A stretch of DNA of 17,622 nt from Elusimicrobiaceae bacterium (GTDB lineage: Bacteria; Elusimicrobiota; Elusimicrobia; Elusimicrobiales; Elusimicrobiaceae): the NCBI GenBank assembly GCA_017647245.1, contig JAGCKY010000046.1, forward strand, positions 1 to 17,622. The letters are read 5' to 3'. This document shows positions 1 through 5,126 of the stretch, in pieces; positions within the stretch are counted from its first letter, which is position 1; each line of letters opens with the position of its first letter. The translations under genes were made by a program, and so were the position numbers. Under the pieces are notes generated by a model. That model saw nothing but the letters and a program-made list of their open reading frames with translations, did not search any database and was not told where the DNA came from.

Positions 1-71
1 CGGCGCAAGGCTAATGTGCCGACCAGCTGGTCATTATAAAATACTTGTAAAGATTTGACGGGATTAATCAT
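1..71 (-). CDS. HipA-like toxin, N-terminus only (cut by window edge)
   Basis: Reading leftward from an ATG at 71, the frame stays open to the window edge and gives 23 residues, beginning MINPVKSLQVFYND and continuing QLVGTLAL. The pattern of a short strand, an N/D-x-Q-L-V-G-x-L turn and a second strand is typical of the small N-terminal domain of HipA-family serine/threonine kinases (known from the family; only this domain is visible). HipA toxins phosphorylate translation factors such as aminoacyl-tRNA synthetases and are held inactive by HipB. The ATG overlaps the stop region of the upstream HTH gene (TAA at 66-64 lies inside the new gene), so the two are translationally coupled as in hipBA operons. 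The kinase core lies outside the window, so activity cannot be judged. Confidence 0.72.
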   Translation of the reverse strand, partial: MINPVKSLQVFYNDQLVGTLALR

Positions 72-411
72 GTTTGCGCCCTCTCTTGCGTGTAATGGAT
101 CGTTGCGAGGCAATCACATCCTCAATGTGCTGATAATTGACCGTGCTAAATAAAGTTTTAAATTCGGCAGTAGCATTGAGCGCGACCGCGAGTTTCAAAA
201 GGGATTTAAGCGAAATTTCCGCTTGATTTTCAAAACGCTGTAAGGAGCCCAAGCTGACACCTGACTTTTTGGCTAAAGCCGCTTGAGTCAAATTAAGTTC
301 CAAGCGTCTAGCGCGCACGCGGCTGGCAATACCTTTTGCGAGGTCTTTTGGATTGAAATCCGCTATTAAATTAGAAATTAATATATTATTTGTTAAATTA
401 TTATTAGTCAT
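64..411 (-). CDS. HipB-like XRE-family antitoxin/repressor
   Basis: A protein of about 115 residues with a Cro/C1-type helix-turn-helix. In the longest-frame numbering the domain spans residues 31-84, with LTQAALAKKSGVSLGSLQRF as the two DNA-contacting helices. The C-terminus is basic (RKRGRK). HipB-type antitoxins bind DNA as dimers, repress their own operon and neutralise HipA, and the following frame begins like HipA. Two in-frame ATGs exist, at 420 and 411. I prefer 411 because the ATG at 420 falls inside the predicted -10 box and neither has a Shine-Dalgarno, so the message may be leaderless. The N-terminal 20 residues are Asn/Ile-rich and low complexity, perhaps an unstructured tail. 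Autoregulation is suggested by the palindrome at 411-438. A plain XRE regulator is the alternative, but the gene pair makes an antitoxin more likely. Confidence 0.85.
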   Translation of the reverse strand: MTNNNLTNNILISNLIADFNPKDLAKGIASRVRARRLELNLTQAALAKKSGVSLGSLQRFENQAEISLKSLLKLAVALNATAEFKTLFSTVNYQHIEDVIASQRSITRKRGRKHD

Positions 412-438
412 ATAATACATAATATATTATGTATTATA
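411..438. promoter_or_regulatory. Perfect 28-bp palindrome, probable HipB operator
   Basis: The sequence is an exact inverted repeat with half-site TATAATACATAATA and no spacer. It covers the -10 box and most of the spacer of the predicted hipB promoter and touches the start codon. Binding by a dimeric HTH repressor here would block transcription. It is pure A/T except for one C/G pair, so some of the symmetry could arise from base composition, but 14 exact paired positions are unlikely by chance. Confidence 0.6.
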
Positions 439-447
439 AAAAGTCAA
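419..447 (-). promoter_or_regulatory. hipB promoter, minus strand
   Basis: On the minus strand TTGACT (447-442) and TATTAT (424-419) are separated by exactly 17 bp. The expected transcript start is near 412, next to the ATG at 411. Overlap with the 28-bp palindrome supports an autoregulated promoter. Confidence 0.5.
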
Positions 448-773
448 GCAAAATCTACGCATAAACTACGCAAAATATGCGTAGTTTAGAGAGGAAAAAT
501 GTGAAAATCTACGATAAATGCAAACAAAACTTATGTAGATTTCAACATTTTGTATTGGTAAAATTATTTGTTTTTGCGTCTAGTTTCGGCCGTGAGTTGC
601 TTTACGGATTTGTCAAAATCAGAAATAATTTTTTGGGTTTTATTAAATTTGTCGTATATTGCCAAAATATGCTTTATGAACTTGTAAGCAATAATTACAA
701 ATTGGCCTGGTTTTTATTCTCATTCAATTTGATAAACTAGCAGTTTGTGTATTATTGTAGCCCAAAATGCCAC
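421..773. other. Gene-poor interval with two weak overlapping frames
   Basis: No confident gene is present. On the plus strand a frame from GTG at 501 to a stop at 740 (79 codons) has a good ribosome site, AGAGAGG, 6 nt upstream, but its product is hydrophobic and Lys/Phe/Asn-rich and matches nothing I know. On the minus strand codons 713-564 are open for 49 residues and read more like real protein: the C-terminal part contains YDKFNKTQKIISDFDKSVKQ and ends in a charged tail, yet it has no ATG. A frameshift-related stretch sits just upstream. One plausible reading is the decayed tail of a lost gene on the minus strand, with the plus-strand frame as its mirror. Confidence 0.3.
462..488. promoter_or_regulatory. 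11-bp inverted repeat with 5-nt loop
   Basis: TAAACTACGCA (462-472) and TGCGTAGTTTA (478-488) are exact complements around AAATA. It lies just upstream of the hipB -35 box. A partial further copy, TCTACGCA at 454-461, sits alongside, so this could be a second operator or an upstream control site. There is no U-run after the stem on either strand, so it is not a good intrinsic terminator. Confidence 0.4.
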
Positions 774-802
774 TTGACGGGATAGGGTTTTTGTTATATA
801 CT
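774..802 (+). promoter_or_regulatory. Strong sigma70-type promoter for the structured RNA
   Basis: TTGACG (774-779) and TATACT (797-802) are separated by exactly 17 bp, each 5 of 6 to consensus. The predicted start, at about 809, coincides with the first base of the three-way-junction RNA. No open reading frame with a ribosome site follows, so the promoter appears to serve the RNA. Confidence 0.65.
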
Positions 803-808
803 ATTATT

Positions 809-869
809 GCACCGTGACAGAGTCTATTTGCTCTGGTTTAGGCTATGCCTAACACGGTGTCTTTTATTT
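809..869 (+). ncRNA. Small structured RNA (three-way junction) next to DUF3800 gene
   Basis: The outer helix pairs CACCGTG (810-816) with CACGGTG (853-859), extendable by a G-U pair (809/860). Inside it are two perfect hairpins: CAGAG (818-822) with CTCTG (831-835) around an 8-nt loop, and TTAGGC (838-843) with GCCTAA (847-852) around TAT. All 18 Watson-Crick pairs are seen in the sequence. The closing helix is followed at once by TCTTTTATTT, usable as an intrinsic terminator. With the promoter just upstream, this gives a discrete transcript of about 60 nt. Its end overlaps the stop codon of the convergent DUF3800 gene. Comparative work has described several structured RNA classes (DUF3800 motifs) beside DUF3800 genes; that this is one of them is inference, since I cannot compare it with those models. 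A plain bidirectional terminator is the main alternative, but the two internal hairpins are more than a terminator needs. Confidence 0.6.
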
Positions 870-1616
870 GTGTGGAATAAATACAATACCCCATCCTTCC
901 GCTTTTCCTTCAGGGTTTCGCCTTATGATATTTCTGATATATCTATAAAATGTATCATCATTTTTAACCCTTTTTCTGCAAACGGAACCTGCGACTAAAT
1001 CTACCAGCTGAATACCCATACTTTTATCAGATGGGGCAAAAAACACAGTACCGATTATGTTGTTAAAATCAGAAGCATGTTGTATTTCTTTGTTTAGTAT
1101 ACGATGATGAGTTTCCCGAAGATGGTTGTTATCGCGGGCATTTCTGCTATCGCATATTATCATGCCGAGTTCTTGTCTATTAGTATATTTTTCTTTATCC
1201 TGTAGACAATATTGAAAACGTTCCAACAAACTTTTGTAACAGGTTTCATAAATATCAGTTGGATTATGAATCGTTGGCATATTGTACGCTTGTTCAAGAT
1301 CACATATCACTGATATGCTTTTTAAGTAGGATTTGCTGCCAATCATTTCCAATAAATTGAACCTTAAATTGCTTTTTTCTTCGTCAGATAAATGAGATAT
1401 AGAGGTGTGCACTCCTGTTTTATGAGGAGAAAAGAAACGCCATTTGATTTCTCCTTGGATTTTGTAGCGGGTTAGTATAGAATTAAAAGTTGTATTTAAT
1501 TCTTTCCAATGTTCTGTTGGTATAATTAATCCGCTTAAAACAAAGAATTTCTTGTCAGCTTGGATTTTTTCCTTAGGTAGAGGAGTATTAGATTCATCTA
1601 TAAATAATATATTCAT
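864..1616 (-). CDS. DUF3800 domain protein
   Basis: A 250-residue protein that fits the DUF3800 family over its whole length. Family landmarks are the N-terminal strand ending in Asp-Glu (FIDES, D7-E8), an EIKW motif near residue 56, an acidic residue after a hydrophobic strand (MIICDSRNARDN, D156), and the C-terminal IQLVDLVAGSV with Q203 and D206. The spaced acidic residues resemble a metal-dependent nuclease core, but the family's biochemical role is not settled. DUF3800 genes are frequent in defence islands and beside mobile elements, and some lie next to conserved structured RNAs; here one sits immediately 3' and convergent. The start ATG at 1616 has AGGGGA 11 nt upstream and a promoter at 1699-1670. 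No signal peptide or membrane segment is seen, so the protein is probably cytoplasmic. Confidence 0.92.
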   Translation of the reverse strand: MNILFIDESNTPLPKEKIQADKKFFVLSGLIIPTEHWKELNTTFNSILTRYKIQGEIKWRFFSPHKTGVHTSISHLSDEEKSNLRFNLLEMIGSKSYLKSISVICDLEQAYNMPTIHNPTDIYETCYKSLLERFQYCLQDKEKYTNRQELGMIICDSRNARDNNHLRETHHRILNKEIQHASDFNNIIGTVFFAPSDKSMGIQLVDLVAGSVCRKRVKNDDTFYRYIRNIIRRNPEGKAEGWGIVFIPHK

Positions 1617-1669
1617 ACTGTTTTTATTCCCCTAGTTCATAGTTTGTTTCTTTGCTTCATTGTAGCAAA

Positions 1670-1699
1670 TATATAGCTATTTCTCAGAAGTTTGCAAGC
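1670..1699 (-). promoter_or_regulatory. DUF3800 promoter, minus strand
   Basis: TTGCAA (1699-1694) and TATATT (1675-1670) are spaced by 18 bp, with a predicted start near 1663 and a leader of about 47 nt. A small inverted repeat, TTTGCT (1653-1658) with AGCAAA (1666-1671), overlaps the start point and could be an operator. There is moderate sequence support only. Confidence 0.4.
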
Positions 1700-1905
1700 C
1701 GCTTACTAACATAATTAACTAAATGGAAAGAGGGCGAAAATATAAAAAATAATAGCGTAAATAAAGGAAATAAATAGGGTTAAAACAGGCAAAGTAGTAA
1801 AACACAACGTAAAACCCAGCCTAGAAAAATATTTACAAAAAATTTACATGCAGGCTCAAAAAGGCTCAAAAAATAGCAAAAATAGGTCTATTTTACTTAA
1901 AAAAT

Positions 1906-1931
1906 AAAACCAGCAACTTGGCTGGTTTTTT
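1906..1931. terminator. Intrinsic terminator, functional in either direction
   Basis: AAAACCAGC (1906-1914) pairs with GCTGGTTTT (1921-1929) around a 6-nt loop, with a run of six T on the plus strand (1926-1931). On the minus strand the stem is followed by TTTTATTTTTT, so it can stop leftward transcription too. No gene is known to end here on the plus strand; leftward transcription through the tRNA remnant would stop here. Confidence 0.75.
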
Positions 1932-1981
1932 CGTCGATAAAAATATAAATTTTTTAATTTCTTCCGTAGGCGAAGTAGGCA

Positions 1982-2018
1982 ATGTCAAGGGAACGCGCTA
2001 CCCCTGCGCCAACTGGGC
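1982..2018 (-). pseudogene. 5' half of a tRNA-Val(GAC), broken after the anticodon loop
   Basis: On the minus strand the order is as in a tRNA: acceptor strand GCCCAGT, T8, G9, a D-arm GCGC-AGGGGTA-GCGC with perfect 4-bp stem and the conserved GG, base 26 G, anticodon-stem strand TTCCC, and loop TTGACAT (T33, anticodon GAC, A37). The match stops there: the next bases are TGCCT, not GGGAA, and no T-arm or complementary acceptor strand (ACTGGGC) follows. The break lies exactly at the anticodon-loop boundary, a known crossover site for tyrosine integrases. I infer a displaced half left by an insertion or deletion. It is not a working tRNA. Confidence 0.55.
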
Positions 2019-2162
2019 TTAAATCTAATTAATTTTTTCCAATTTCTCGTCTAAGAAATGGAACGGCAGTTTGCTGTTTTTGGTTGATTTTTTGTAAGGG
2101 TAAAAATAAAAATTTACAAAAAATTTACAAGCAACTTCTAAAAAACCGCTCTTCCATTATCT

Positions 2163-2191
2163 ATTATAGCATAATTAGCGTCCAAGCCCAA
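2163..2191 (-). promoter_or_regulatory. Leftward promoter with extended -10
   Basis: On the minus strand TGCTATAAT (consensus -10 at 2168-2163 with an upstream TG) lies 17 bp from a weak -35, TTGGGC (2191-2186). It points at the tRNA half about 140 nt downstream and may be what remains of the tRNA promoter. The resulting transcript would end at the terminator at 1906-1929, after about 250 nt. Confidence 0.45.
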
Positions 2192-2237
2192 ATTTTGTTC
2201 CGTATAGGAGGGGTTTTTCATCTTTCCGGCCGTGGCA

Positions 2238-2267
2238 TTGGCAATGCGCTATTTGGTAAAATATATA
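2238..2267 (+). promoter_or_regulatory. Possible promoter of the polysaccharide operon
   Basis: TTGGCA (2238-2243) is followed after 18 bp by TATATA (2262-2267). The -10 is weak. It is the best rightward candidate I see before the first gene and would give a leader of about 55 nt. No leader structure or attenuator is evident. Confidence 0.3.
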
Positions 2268-2327
2268 AGAAGTTTTAGGAAATTACAACTACCCCCAATA
2301 AGAGTGTAAATTGCAGTTTATCTGTTT

Positions 2328-3146
2328 ATGGAATGGAAGTTTTCTGTTTTGATGTCTGTCTATGCCAAGGACCGACCCGCATGGGTGGCACAGGCATGGG
2401 AGAGCGTCTTATTTAACCGCGTCTCACCGGATGAAATTATCACGGTGATAGACGGCCCGGTGCCGGCTGACTTACAGGCCGTTTTGGACGAATTTTCTGC
2501 TAAATATCCGCAAATAAAACTTTTTCCATTAGCTAAAAACGGTGGGTTAGGACCTGCCTTGGCATATGGCTTGCAGCAATGCACGCACGAACTGGTCGCG
2601 CGTATGGACGCGGACGATATTTCATTGCCGGACCGCTTTGAAAAACAATTGGCGTATTTTGCCGCACATCCCGATACGGCGGTTTTAGGCGGGCAAATCC
2701 AGGAAATTGACGGCGACAGTTTGCAACCGGTCGCCATTCGCGCAGTACCGCAGACCGATAAGAAAATCAAACACTTTCTCAAGAGCCGATCCCCATTTAA
2801 TCACATGGCGGTGATGTATAAAAAATCCAAAGTATTGGAAGCGGGCAGTTACGGCAATTATTATTTTATGCAGGATTATTTCCTATGGGCACACATGGCG
2901 GCCAAGGGATTTGAAATGGCCAATTTGCCCGATATCTTGGTGAATGCGCGCGTCAATGATGCCCTGTACAAACGCCGCGGCGGCTGGAAATACTTTAAAC
3001 GGAGTTGGAGTATTTCTTCTAAACTATTGGAACTGGGGTTGATTTCGTATCCGCGGCATTTATTTAATTTGGCAGTGCGTTTTTGTGCACAGGTATTAAT
3101 ACCCGATTCGGTGCGAGGGTATTTTTACAAGAAGGTATTAAGATAA
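2328..3146 (+). CDS. GT2 family glycosyltransferase (AmsE-like)
   Basis: A 272-residue inverting glycosyltransferase with a GT-A fold. It starts with the family's first strand, FSVLMSVYAKDRP (5-17), has the nucleotide-binding segment IITVIDGP (37-44) and the metal-binding acidic motif MDADD (93-97), and has an acceptor-side region SPFNHM followed by QDYFLW (182-187), where a catalytic base usually sits. It should transfer a sugar from a nucleotide donor to the growing undecaprenyl-linked repeat unit on the cytoplasmic face; the sugar cannot be told from sequence. It is the first gene of the eleven-gene operon. The ATG at 2328 has no clear ribosome site, but an earlier start would add nothing conserved. 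Two bases separate it from the next gene. Confidence 0.9.
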   Translation: MEWKFSVLMSVYAKDRPAWVAQAWESVLFNRVSPDEIITVIDGPVPADLQAVLDEFSAKYPQIKLFPLAKNGGLGPALAYGLQQCTHELVARMDADDISLPDRFEKQLAYFAAHPDTAVLGGQIQEIDGDSLQPVAIRAVPQTDKKIKHFLKSRSPFNHMAVMYKKSKVLEAGSYGNYYFMQDYFLWAHMAAKGFEMANLPDILVNARVNDALYKRRGGWKYFKRSWSISSKLLELGLISYPRHLFNLAVRFCAQVLIPDSVRGYFYKKVLR

Positions 3147-3148
3147 AT

Positions 3149-4036
3149 ATGAATATACTTAAAAAAGTTTATGCGTGTTGGTTGTGGGCGCTGGTTAAAT
3201 TGTTTGGGATTGATGTTGCCAAAAATTTTGACTCACAACTGCGGTTTAAGCGCAAATTAGATCTCAAAAATCCGCAAACCTTGGCCGATAAAGTTTCGTT
3301 TTTGGTGCTACATTGTTGCACGGAATTGATGTCTAACTGTGCAGATAAATGGGCGGTGCGGGAATATGTGGCCGCGAAAGGATTAGCCGAAATTTTAATT
3401 CCGGTGGTGGGCGGCCCATGGAGTCGGGTGAGTGATATTGATTTTGAGGCATTGCCGGAGCAATTTATTCTCAAGGCTACGCATGCTTGTAAGATGAATT
3501 ATATCGTGCCGGATAAACAAAAATTAGATATCACGCATTGCAAACAAACTTTACAAACATGGCTTAATACGACCTACGGAACCTACTCGCTGGAACCACA
3601 TTACAAAAACATTCCACCTCGTATTTATGCAGAACAGTTATTAAATGTTCCTGCTGGATTAATGGACTATAAAATCCATTGTTTGAACGGTGTACCGCAA
3701 TTTATTTTAGTATGCAGTGACCGTAAATCAGGTGCGGGGCGAATGCAAGTCACATTGGATTTATTTGATACACAGTGGAAATCACTCAATCGTTTTGTGC
3801 AGGGGAGTGGCTTGGAAATAAGAGGCAGAGGGGAAATTCCGGTGCCGCAAAATCTAAATAAAATGTTGAAAATTGCGAGCCAACTTTCTGTTGATTTTCC
3901 GTTTGTGCGGGTAGATTTGTACGAGGTAAACGGCAATATTTACTTTGGGGAACTGACCTTTTCCCCTGCGTGCGGGGTATTTCCGTATTTTACGGATGAA
4001 TTTATAACCCAAATGGGAGAAAAATTGAAAATCTGA
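3149..4036 (+). CDS. TupA-like ATP-grasp protein, copy 1
   Basis: A 295-residue protein resembling the TupA-like ATP-grasp family, named after a Bacillus teichuronopeptide synthesis protein. Visible landmarks are LKNPQT (39-44), ADKWAVREYVA (65-75), DIDFEALPEQFILKATH with the candidate ATP lysine K109, AEQLL with E162, DYKIHCLNG (173-181), and the C-terminal metal-site pattern RVDLYEVNGNIYFGELTF with D256 and E268. ATP-grasp enzymes activate a carboxylate as acyl phosphate and join it to an amine, so an amino acid or peptide decoration of the polymer is likely. The ATG at 3149 was chosen because it follows the previous stop by two bases and GAAGG lies upstream; the frame extends back to 3083 within the GT2 gene. 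The loop after K109 reads HACKMN rather than the glycine-bearing HDSGG of copy 2. Confidence 0.86.
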   Translation: MNILKKVYACWLWALVKLFGIDVAKNFDSQLRFKRKLDLKNPQTLADKVSFLVLHCCTELMSNCADKWAVREYVAAKGLAEILIPVVGGPWSRVSDIDFEALPEQFILKATHACKMNYIVPDKQKLDITHCKQTLQTWLNTTYGTYSLEPHYKNIPPRIYAEQLLNVPAGLMDYKIHCLNGVPQFILVCSDRKSGAGRMQVTLDLFDTQWKSLNRFVQGSGLEIRGRGEIPVPQNLNKMLKIASQLSVDFPFVRVDLYEVNGNIYFGELTFSPACGVFPYFTDEFITQMGEKLKI

Positions 4037-4037
4037 T

Positions 4038-5126
4038 ATGAAAATACTTTTTCTGGGTGATTTCTTTTTTGATTATGATATCCTTCCTGAAGATTTTCAG
4101 GCCTTGTGCCGGGTTATCAAGCAAAATAATTACCGCGTTATTTTGAATTTAGAGACTACTTTTGGCGACAAGGGCACTCCAATCAGCAAACGGGGGCCTC
4201 ATTTGCAAAGCAGTCCACTCTTGATAAAAGCGCTTAAAGAATTGAATGTTTTGGCGGTGTGTTTGGCAAATAATCATGCCATGGACTTGGGAGCTGAATC
4301 TTTAGAATATTTATGTAAGCAATTGGATAAGGCTGGTATTTTATATGTTGGGGCGGGCGCCAATTTGAAGGAGGCTATAAGACCGCTTCCATTGCCTAAT
4401 ACGAATGTTTTACTACAAAATTTTGCTTGGAATATAGAAGAAGCTGTGTATGCGACTTCCGCGAGTGCAGGCGTGGGCCCTTTAAATCATAATTTAGTTT
4501 TACACCAAACCGCAGCGTTAAAAAAACAATATCCAAATAGTTTTATCATTAACATTTATCATTGGGGCTTTGAATACAATCTGTTGCCTATGCCGTTAGA
4601 TATACGGTTGGCGCGTAATTCAGTTAAAGCTGGGGCAGAGTTGATTATCGGACACCACCCGCACGTAATACAAGCCAGAGAAACGTATCAAGGAAAATCT
4701 ATTTTTTATTCATTGGGTAATTTCTATTTCGGTTCTCGGCGTATTAATTATAATTTGAAGTTTAAAAAATATCCTGTTACGAATGCCTGTGATTTTGGAT
4801 GTGGTATAGTATTTGACACAGATACAAAGAATTGCGAAGAAATCATATCGATTGTTTATAACCGAGAGACGAATCAATCTGTATTTCAGAAAATTAATTT
4901 GGCGCTTTTGCCCGATATTACTGGTATAAATTGTGATACAAAAGTTTATAGGGAACAAGTGAAAGCTAGCGCAGAGAATTTTAATCCTATCTTAACAAAC
5001 AATCGTTGGTATAATGCGTGTGCCTTGATTTGGTTGCATATTAAATATTTCATAGCCGGCAGACTTAGGTTTATGAAAAATACCAAATTAGGCAAAAAGA
5101 TTTTTGAGTGGGGAAAGCGAAAATGA
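4038..5126 (+). CDS. CapA-like metallophosphatase
   Basis: A 362-residue protein of the CapA/PgsA (bacterial capsule synthesis, calcineurin-like phosphoesterase) family. Metal-site signatures run in order: FLGD (5-8), NLETTF (37-42), ANNHAMD (77-83), HWGFEY (175-180), GHHPHV (205-210) and SLGNFYFG (225-232). Known members support poly-gamma-glutamate capsule synthesis or export; others are widespread and uncharacterised. Most CapA proteins have an N-terminal membrane anchor, but this one begins directly at the first catalytic strand with no anchor or signal peptide, so it should be cytoplasmic unless it joins a membrane complex. It starts one base after the preceding stop, and its stop overlaps the next ATG (ATGA). 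A role with the two ATP-grasps in making or trimming a peptide substituent is inferred. It looks more AT-rich than its neighbours. Confidence 0.88.
   Translation: MKILFLGDFFFDYDILPEDFQALCRVIKQNNYRVILNLETTFGDKGTPISKRGPHLQSSPLLIKALKELNVLAVCLANNHAMDLGAESLEYLCKQLDKAGILYVGAGANLKEAIRPLPLPNTNVLLQNFAWNIEEAVYATSASAGVGPLNHNLVLHQTAALKKQYPNSFIINIYHWGFEYNLLPMPLDIRLARNSVKAGAELIIGHHPHVIQARETYQGKSIFYSLGNFYFGSRRINYNLKFKKYPVTNACDFGCGIVFDTDTKNCEEIISIVYNRETNQSVFQKINLALLPDITGINCDTKVYREQVKASAENFNPILTNNRWYNACALIWLHIKYFIAGRLRFMKNTKLGKKIFEWGKRK

Larger units (their letters stand above)
1831..2133. repeat. Pair of 22-bp direct repeats, 21/22 identical
   Basis: Copies at 1831-1852 and 2112-2133 share ATTTACAAAAAATTTACA, then one differing base, then GCA. 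They are in the same orientation, 281 bp apart, and bracket the terminator and the tRNA half. Low-complexity A/T content lowers the significance. A separate tandem repeat of GGCTCAAAAA occurs at 1853-1862 and 1863-1872, directly after the first copy. Confidence 0.5.
1617..2327. other. 711-bp intergenic region: repeats, terminator, tRNA remnant, promoters
   Basis: I see no convincing protein gene. From left to right it holds the DUF3800 promoter, a very A-rich tract with scattered GTAAA/TTTACA words (1700-1850), a tandem 10-bp repeat, a palindrome AAAATAG-GT-CTATTTT (1879-1894), an intrinsic terminator (1906-1931), a 5' tRNA half on the minus strand (2018-1982), an imperfect hairpin (2037-2063), a leftward promoter (2191-2163) and a possible rightward promoter for the polysaccharide operon. 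The mixture resembles a mobile-element junction. Confidence 0.5.

Noticed and set aside
501..740. 79-codon plus-strand frame with a good ribosome site and GTG start
   Set aside because: Not listed as a gene because the product is composition-driven (Phe/Lys/Asn) and the opposite strand reads more like protein. Mentioned under the gene-poor interval.
55..783. TTGACGGGAT occurring at 55-64 and 774-783 as a possible att repeat
   Set aside because: A 10-base match, one copy in coding sequence and the other a promoter -35 region, is likely chance.
807..998. 63-codon plus-strand frame starting in the structured RNA
   Set aside because: It has no ribosome site, runs antisense into the DUF3800 gene, and its start lies in the promoter/RNA boundary.
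1906..1982. Group I intron interrupting the tRNA at the anticodon loop
   Set aside because: The following DNA is A/T-rich with an intrinsic terminator, shows no intron core, and no 3' tRNA half is found downstream.
1994..2018. Similarity of the minus-strand GGGGTAGCG stretch to JUMPstart/ops elements of polysaccharide operons
   Set aside because: It is on the strand opposite to the operon, the ops core GGCGGTAG is not exact, and the whole stretch is better explained as a tRNA D-arm plus anticodon loop with the right spacing.
2084..2278. 64-codon plus-strand frame before the operon
   Set aside because: No ribosome site, Lys/Ile-rich product with no recognisable pattern, and it spans the leftward promoter and a direct repeat.
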